This document shows positions 57,715 through 64,000 of a DNA stretch of 64,000 nucleotides, piece after piece. Location: positions 1 through 64,000 of the forward strand of contig JAOTON010001947.1 in NCBI GenBank assembly GCA_034440635.1. The letters are read 5' to 3'. Position 1 is the first letter of the stretch; each line of letters begins with the position of its first letter. The translations under genes were made by a program, and so were the position numbers. Under the pieces are notes generated by a model. It was not told the DNA's origin, did no database searches, and saw only the letters and a program-made list of their open reading frames with translations. This DNA comes from Lepas anatifera (Eukaryota; Arthropoda; Thecostraca; Lepadidae).

Positions 57715-58092
57715 ATTCTGGTTGGGCGAAACCAGAATATTACCCCGGGGACCTTGTAACCAAAGCCTACCTTTGGGGGACGCAGGGGGGCATTCCGGCC
57801 ATGGCCCCCAAAGCGCTGGAGGGGGCCAAACTATCTTTCCCCCAAACGCCGGAGAAATTTTTGAAAAAAAGGTGTGTACACTAAGCCTGTAGAGGAAAAA
57901 ATCTTCGCTCCCACCCTCCCCCCGAGAGCGATCATGCACTTGGAGAGGTAGCTTACACTAGGTCTGTCGAGCACTGAAAAAAGGTGTTTAGACTAGGTAT
58001 GTAGAGCAAAAAATCTTCGCTCCCACCCCCCCCAGGAGGACAGGAAGACATGGGTTTGCCCCCCAAAACTCGGGTCTGCGTACGCCCCTGAA
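57715..58092. repeat. GC-rich repeat with internal duplication
   Basis: AAAAAATCTTCGCTCCCACC occurs at about 57895 and 58010, each with a GAAAAAAGGTGT word just before it, giving a tandem duplication of about 115 bp. The end CTGCGTACGCCCCTGAAG suits a non-autonomous transposon. Confidence 0.6.
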
Positions 58093-58454
58093 GCCTACGC
58101 TGCTCCCTTGACCTGAGAGGGTATATTACCAGCAAGACTAAAATTGGACTGGAAACGAATGTTAAGCTGGACTGATTCTGGTTTAGCCCGAGAGATTATT
58201 ATCAGTATATTGTTTTGAGATTTCATTGAGTTTAAATCTTTAGCCTCGATAAGTTTTTGAGAACTCTCGCAGCCTAATATTGAGCCCCTTGGGCTAAAGG
58301 GTGTTTTAAGCTCGTGCAATCTTTCGAAAGCCTAGCTGGCTCAGATGCCCCTAGCTATCGTGCATCCTTAGCTGCCATCTCAACTTAACGTATCTGCATT
58401 GGTTTTGGTCGCCCGGTAAGAGGCACATAAGCATTTATCACTAACTTTAATAAT

Positions 58455-58625
58455 TGTTGGGGTTAAACGACGCACCAACTGCCAGGGTCATACGGCGTTG
58501 CCAACTCTCACCCTGTTGGAAGGGATTTTGGGGATCCGATCGACTTATTCAGAGGCTCCGCCGGGACTTGAACCCGGGACCGGTGGCTTAGAAGACAAGG
58601 GTGCTATCCACTAAGCCACCTCATC
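58455..58625 (-). mobile_element. SINE family 1, copy with Arg(TCT)-like tRNA head
   Basis: On the minus strand GTGGCTTAGTGGATAGCACC is an A box, CTTCTAA an anticodon-loop-like word, and CCGGGTTCAAGTCCCGG a perfect T arm. The anticodon stem has mismatches and the acceptor stem does not pair, so it is a SINE head and not a working tRNA gene. The tail is shared with 56700-56850 and 59023-59192. Confidence 0.75.
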
Positions 58626-58782
58626 CCCTTATTTTTTTATAAATTTTGTTCAAGTTGTTTCTGGTAAGGCTGCTGGAGTCGGAGTCTCACTAAAGTCATT
58701 AAGGGACTTGTCACGGAGACCCCGACCCCACCACCCGAACGAGCAACTTCCTCAATGGAGGGTTAATTTAGAAGCCAAAGTT

Positions 58783-58990
58783 TAACGTCCCACAAAGCAC
58801 AGGGACGGCCGCCCCGCTCAGGTCACCCTCTCACCAGTCAGTTGCCAGCCGACCTGTACGTCGGGTAAACTATTGAGCGCCGGAGCGTCTCAGGGGAACC
58901 GATCCCAAGCCTGGATATGCACTGCCGCTGCATGCTTCTGAGCAGCGGGCCGGAGCCCAACGCTCTACCAACTGAGCTACCGGGGCGGCT
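58783..58990 (-). mobile_element. SINE family 2, different tRNA head
   Basis: On the minus strand CCCCGGTAGCTCAGTTGGTA is a strong A box (D-arm). The expected B box is replaced by GGGATCGGTTCCCC. The tail with AGGTCGGCTGGCAACTGACT is unlike family 1. Confidence 0.65.
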
Positions 58991-59022
58991 TTATACGATA
59001 TTGTACGTAATATATAATTTTT

Positions 59023-59192
59023 GGGCTTATCGATGCACCAACTGCCAGTGTCATATGGTGTCGCCAACTATTTTACTGTTGAAAAGATATCCCGGGAGCC
59101 AGCTTGCTCCTTGTTCAGGGAAACCGCCGGGCCTTGAACCCGGGTCGGCTGGGTGGAATCCAGCTACGCTGACCACTCCACTACAGCGTCTC
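59023..59192 (-). mobile_element. SINE family 1, copy with Gly(TCC)-like tRNA head
   Basis: On the minus strand TAGTGGAGTGGTCAGCG is an A box, GCTGG-ATTCCAC-CCAGC a perfect anticodon arm with TCC at the anticodon position, and CCGGGTTCAAGGCCCGG the T arm. The acceptor stem does not pair. The tail resembles the other family 1 copies. Confidence 0.75.
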
Positions 59193-60825
59193 TAGCATTT
59201 AATTGAAATTGAAGACATTCCTCTATCTGGATACTGATTTATGCAAATCAGGATATATTTGAATATAAGCTGATGACCATTGTTGGTTGGCAGCCCCTAC
59301 CAATGGTCCCCAGCCTTTGGAATTTTTCCTTAACTGGCAAACAGTACCCCCTCTAGCTCGAAATACCTGAAGGCCTTTCCCGTTTGGCAAGGGCTAATGT
59401 GACCTTTGAGGAAGGTCGTTATGAGCACATAACCAGGCAAGCAAAGGCAAGGTAGGAAACCGAAGAGCCTAATAAAGAAAACAATAGCTCTTTTTCGATT
59501 CATGTAATGTTCCCCTTGTGCCTATCTCCCAGCAACATGAGAGTTGGCGACACTATATAGCCTCAACAGTCGGTGTGTGTAAACCCCCAAAGCTGCTTTG
59601 AACCCATTTTCTTCCTTTGTCCCTGGAAAAATGCGAAAACAAGCAAGACCTGAATGTGTGTATTTCACTCTGGACACATGAGCAACAAGAAAACAGTGGA
59701 ATAAAATTCAGGCAGAATATCTGCTCCTAATTTCGAAACATTTCAAATAAATATGAGGATTCAGTACTTGCAAGTCGATAGTTTTAGTCATTTGTAGTGT
59801 AGTGGCAGGTTTCAACTCATTACCTCATGCATTTATCTACCATATTTTGTGATTGAGACCCCATTAGCCAAACGGCACTTTTTCATGCTCCCTTCTTGTT
59901 CTTCATAAGGAGTTTTAGCGACCTAGCGTTCATGAATTGTAGCCAAATATGTTAATCATTTTCATTTTAACCATTTTCTGGTCCATAAGTCCTGATTACC
60001 ATATAATAAAGAGATATTTATTTATTTATTTTGCAGCTCAATGGTGACAATACTATCAGCATAATTCACAACAGGAACAGACGCCCATGGAACAGGCATA
60101 TATTTTAAACCTGATAAACAATTTGAATTCAAACTTACCCCACAACCCCAGGCCATTCCATTGATAAGCTAAGCGGGGAATATAAAGGATAACATATGCC
60201 CATATAAATAATTTTAATAGCCTTGGTGCTCTTCTGGGCCCCATCCTCATTTTTTGGCGAGTTATTCGGAGCCGATTTTAATGAGAGACTAGTCGACTTA
60301 CACCAATTTATGGTTATCAACCTGACAACTTATAACTGTAAATTGATAACAGTTCAGGTCAGGTGAACGAGTTTTAACGTGATTTCCACGCCATGTGGGT
60401 CATTTTTGTTTTTCTTAGATAAGAACGACAAAGCAAGGGAAAAACGCGACTCCTACAGCAGGCCCAGGTCGAATTTCCTCCTCATTCAAAAGCTCTTCGA
60501 AATAAAAATTTTCCAGATATCGTCTAGTTATTTTGAGATCACGTCAGTGAAGACGCTACCAGGGATCACCAAAGGTCATAGTTTCGAGCTTGTTTGTGCT
60601 CATATCTTTAGAACAAGACGGCAAGGAGCTTCCAGCGCCATTTCTATTTTTCGTATCACCTTTGCCTCCTGAGTTAACAGGGGAAAGGGAGATGGACTGA
60701 CGCCCCACGTCGTAGTGGGTGCGAAAAAGAGGCCAGGTGGTGTCTGGTTGACATGCTTGGCTTTTCCCATTATTATCCCTTGCACCTGACTAGATTCAGC
60801 CAAATCAAAAATTTCTTGGCGTCGT
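59193..60825. other. Gene-free stretch
   Basis: No domain-bearing frame; some AT-rich simple sequence (ATTTATTTATTTATT near 60015). Confidence 0.4.
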
Positions 60826-61440
60826 CTTCACCCTTCCCCGGAGGGAGGGGGTCTGAACACCCTCTCTCAGATTTTTCCGACTGGGCATAGAAATGCCGGC
60901 GCGAAGCGCCGCCGTACCTGGCGCACCCTATCCGTAATTAATTCTTCAATATTTTCTAGAATTTTACGTTTGCACCATCTCAGGTCAGGTCAACAGTGCA
61001 GGTCAAGTTACCTCAACTCCAAAAAGTTTAAGATTTCATGAGTAGGAACGGTGTGAATCTGTCTTCTTAAAACTCATATCACATAATAGACCCATCAAAT
61101 AGTGCAAAACATATTCCGGGATTTTACATATCGATGACCTAGGATCAAATACAGATCATGACTTCTCCATTGGAAATGCATGGGAAAACGAAAATTGAGG
61201 GAAATGGTTTTATTTCTGTTGATATGTAGTTGAATACTTTCAGATTCTCCAAATCGTAGTAGCTTAAGCCCCTCTCCAGGCTCATGCTGCAAGTTTGGAC
61301 CTGTGATCTCTGTGAGGTCATCTTGGATTGCTTAACCCGCGCCCCAGTGGGCCTCCGAGCCATCTTTGCCCTAGTGGGAGGGGTGTTTGAACACCCCCTC
61401 GAACTCGGCCTCTACGTGGGATAGCGAAAAAAGCGAAAGC
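60826..61440. repeat. AGGTCA-rich repeat with GTTTGAACACC ends, copy 2
   Basis: One end has GGGGGTCTGAACACCCTC and GGCGCGAAGCGCCGCC, the other GGAGGGGTGTTTGAACACCC. Between them lie CAGGTCAGGTCAACAGTGCA and CATATCGATGACCTAGG, shared with 26447-27290. It is a relative with different outer ends. Confidence 0.6.
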
Positions 61441-61489
61441 TGCTGGATAGTTCATACAAATTCATGAAGAATTTATATTTGTCACTTTT

Positions 61490-62310
61490 TGGCTCAGGTC
61501 AATTTTGAGGTCATGACAGGTCAAAGGAAGTGGGATTTTGAGTAGAGTTTTTGGTATCTGGCGTCTGAGAGAGTTGAGTGAGACACCATTCGCTTCCTCT
61601 CGTCACGGAAAATCGAATGATGAATCAAATCGGAAAATCGAACGAGCCATGCTGGGTCAACACTTAAAAATGACCAGACCTCAGCTCAGGGTCACTTTTT
61701 AATCTAGCATAGTCAATATGCAATCAATCGACTCGCAATAGCAATCTGAACGCAATGATATCAAAATAAAAGCTGGATCATTTCATGCAGTTATTGACAT
61801 AAGTCTGAAAACTGCTTAAATAGCCCCAGATGACCTCTCAGAGGTCACAGGTCAAAAATTGCAACAGGAGCCTGGAAAGGGTCCCAGGATACTATGATTT
61901 GGGGAATATTGAGTTTTTCTCAGCTGTTGAGTACACAAATACAGCCCAATTTCTGTTTTCCCATGTATTTACAATAGCGAGTTCATGGTCCGTAGTTGAC
62001 CTTAGGTCATCGATATGAAAAATCCTGGAATATATGTTGTAGCACTCGGTGGGCCCTTTATATGGAATAAGTATTAATTCGATAAATTCACCCATTTCTT
62101 ACTTATGCCGCTTAAACATTTTTGGAGGTGAGGTCACCTACACTGGTGACCTGAACTGAGATGACCCAACCTTAAAATTTTGGGAAAAGTTGCGGAATCA
62201 ATCAAGGATAAAGTGTGCTAAGTACGGCGGCGTTTCGCGCCACCGTTTTTTCGTGCCGCCGGAAAACACCCGAGGGGGTGTTTAAACACCTTCCACCGGG
62301 GCGAGGGTTA
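61490..62310. repeat. AGGTCA-rich repeat with GTTTAAACACC end, copy 3
   Basis: Positions 61680-62310 match 13131-13840 closely. The right end has GGCGGCGTTTCGCGCCACCG and GGGGGTGTTTAAACACCTTC. A fragment of the same family in the other orientation follows at about 62320-62450 (TGATATGCATATTGATTATG). Confidence 0.65.
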
Positions 62311-62650
62311 AACAGGTAGACTTGGGTCAATAATTTCACAGGAAATGATGAAAAATGTTTTTTTATACCATTACGTTTTGATTGTTATTGCAAGTTGATT
62401 GATATGCATATTGATTATGCTAGATCAGATGAAGACCTTGACCCAACTTTAGGTCACGTTACTTTTATGATTTCATGTAGTATAGTCATATTATACATGG
62501 TTCAATTTTCTGTAAAAAGAGGAGGCCAATGGCGCCATACAGTTTATACTAACTGAATTCAGTCAGACGATAGGCCCCAGAAACTCCTCTACACCCTATC
62601 ACATTTTTGTTACCTGTCATGACCTAAATATTCACCTGAGACAAAAAGTG

Positions 62651-63095
62651 ACTAATGTAGTTTCGCGATAAATTCTTATGAGCTATCTACCAGTGTTCGC
62701 GTTTCCCTCTATCCTGCATAGGAGCCGGGTTCGAGGGGAAGTATTCTCCCCAACAGCAGAAGATGGCTCGGAGACCCACCGGGGCGGGTGTTAAATAACA
62801 AAATTCGGCCACAGGGTGCCGTTTTAAACCCCATGAACTCGAATCCCCCGAATAAATATTTCAGCAGTGATCCTGTGAGCCTTATGAGGCTGGAAACATT
62901 GTTTGAAGCCATAACTCAGACATACCCAGTCTTGGACTCTCGTGCCCAGGCGCCTCGGTCACTGGACGGACCGCCTGGGGCTAGACACCTGCGAGACAGT
63001 ACTGAGCACCTCGGTTCAAAACACTGTCCCCCTGCGCGCCACACACTATTTACTACGTGTGGCCTTGCACCTGTCGTTGTAAACACGTAGTAATC
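62651..63095. other. Gene-free stretch
   Basis: No recognisable frame. It lies just before the retroelement leader. Confidence 0.4.
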
Positions 63096-63380
63096 ACGTG
63101 ACCCAGGTATGCGTGCCAGTCGAGCGAAGGGTCGGGGATTATCAGGGGCGGTGGCAAGTCAGCCGAAGACTACCCCGTCAGAATGCAGCAAAATCAGTAA
63201 TTGTGTAATATTTTCTCACGCAGATGTCAGATTAGGAAATAATGGTAACCACTGGAAAGCTCTTGCAAAAATACATAAGAAGAATCCGTTTATAAAGCTA
63301 TAGACGCCATAGGTTGCGAGATATTCATCCTAAACCGGTCGAGCCTAGTCATGGCAATTTCAATTGCGGGGGACTGTACA
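63096..63380 (+). repeat. Retroelement leader repeat, plus copy
   Basis: It matches the minus strand of 55241-55512 and runs directly into the gag-like frame. Its translation looks protein-like in both copies, but there is no family match, so the conservation probably reflects recent copying. Confidence 0.65.
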
Positions 63381-64000
63381 AGGGCACGAAGCTCTTGAAT
63401 TCGCGGCCAGGATGTACGAGAAAGATATGGACAGAGAAGAAAGGCGGAAGGAGAGGGAGAAAGAACGAGGAGAGAAAGAACGTCAAGCGGAACGGGAATA
63501 TGAGCTAGAGAAGCTAAGACTAACATTGCCGCCTGAATCAGGTCAGGGTGGCCATGATAGGGCATCGAGAAAGTTGCCAAAAATGCCCGCTTTTGAAGAA
63601 GGCACAGACATGGATGCATAACTGACTAGATATGAAAGGGTAGCTGAAGCAAACGGATGGCTAAAAGAGGACTGGGCTGTGAGTATCAGCACCCTTCTCC
63701 AGGGAAAGGCCCTCGAAGTTTATCACCGTTTGAGTTGTACACAGGCCAACAACTACAAAATAGTAAAGAGAGAACTAAGAAAACAGTACGGGCTAACCGC
63801 TGAAGGTTACCGAAAGTGGCTACGGGAATCAAAGCCCGAGGGGCAAGAGACACCTGAGCAGTATGTAACGAGATTGGGAATGTATCTAGATAAATGGATA
63901 AAAATGGGTGAAGTCGAAGAATCCCTGAGTGGTCTGAAGGAGCTGATACTAATTGAACAGTTCATGACGGTTTGTCCCACAGAGCTCCAGTTGTTCATGA
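63364..64000 (+). pseudogene. Gypsy-type retrotransposon gag, one in-frame stop, partial
   Basis: An N-terminal charged helix rich in Glu, Arg and Lys (a coiled coil, about residues 15-55) is followed by KLPKMPAFEEG. After a TAA stop at 63619-63621 the same frame continues with a capsid-like domain: LLQGKALEVYHRLS, KRELRKQYGLTAEG and PEQYVTRLGMYLDKW. These recall the helical capsid domain of Ty3/gypsy Gag, which is related to SCAN. Gag packages the element's RNA. The frame is cut by the end of the window, so protease and polymerase cannot be judged. The single stop suggests a recent loss or a sequencing error. Confidence 0.75.

Noticed and set aside
58545..59192. Functional tRNA genes for Arg(TCT) and Gly(TCC)
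   Set aside because: T arms and A boxes are good, but the acceptor stems do not pair, the Arg-like anticodon stem has mismatches, and shared non-tRNA tails mark them as SINEs.
1..64000. CRISPR array, operon or phage-type system
   Set aside because: The repeat arrays seen are direct tandem repeats without unique spacers, and the window is intron-bearing eukaryotic DNA.

Overview
The window is eukaryotic genomic DNA, most likely from an arthropod. Its one clear host gene has many short GC-rich exons with GT-AG introns. The rest is mostly interspersed repeats: LINE remnants with reverse transcriptase and RNase H domains, tRNA-derived SINEs, TTAA-flanked MITEs, foldback elements and a gypsy-type gag. 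A (CCTAA)n tract at 12857-12930 matches the TTAGG telomere repeat usual in arthropods. No prokaryotic gene organisation is present. Species cannot be fixed from the sequence.

Layout. 1-5150 has no recognisable gene. 5.2-12.8 kb holds three damaged non-LTR retrotransposons: a 5'-truncated copy with a 620-codon RT/RNase H frame, a frameshifted copy, both on the minus strand, and a frameshifted CR1/L2-like copy on the plus strand. A 34-bp perfect hairpin lies between the second and third, and the third runs into the telomere-like tract. 15.3-28.3 kb is a split plus-strand gene that I assembled by hand as RAD17, the checkpoint clamp loader large subunit. Ten consecutive exons have matching intron phases and carry the P-loop, Walker B, sensor 1 and sensor 2 (GDVRAAIN) motifs. 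A separate last exon carries the acidic C-terminal tail. One internal segment, between DLLPYL and the tail, was not found. From 28.3 kb to the end I see no gene with confidence, only repeats, four CpG-rich patches that could be promoters or exons, and at 63.4 kb a gypsy-type gag frame with one in-frame stop that runs off the window.

Main finding. At least six RAD17 intron-exon junctions are themselves tandemly repeated: the acceptor of exon 2 (37-bp unit, nine copies), the donor of exon 5, the acceptor and donor of exon 8 (about 31-bp and 35-bp units), the donor of exon 9 (86-bp unit) and the donor of exon 10 (68-bp unit). In each case the repeat unit contains the exon edge plus its splice signal, so the gene offers arrays of near-identical competing splice sites. 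Other points of interest are a 2.8-kb near-perfect palindrome with a TTAA MITE inserted exactly at its centre, a MITE whose mutated TTAA flank makes a splice acceptor inside RAD17, and repeat families packed with AGGTCA or GAGTCA motifs.
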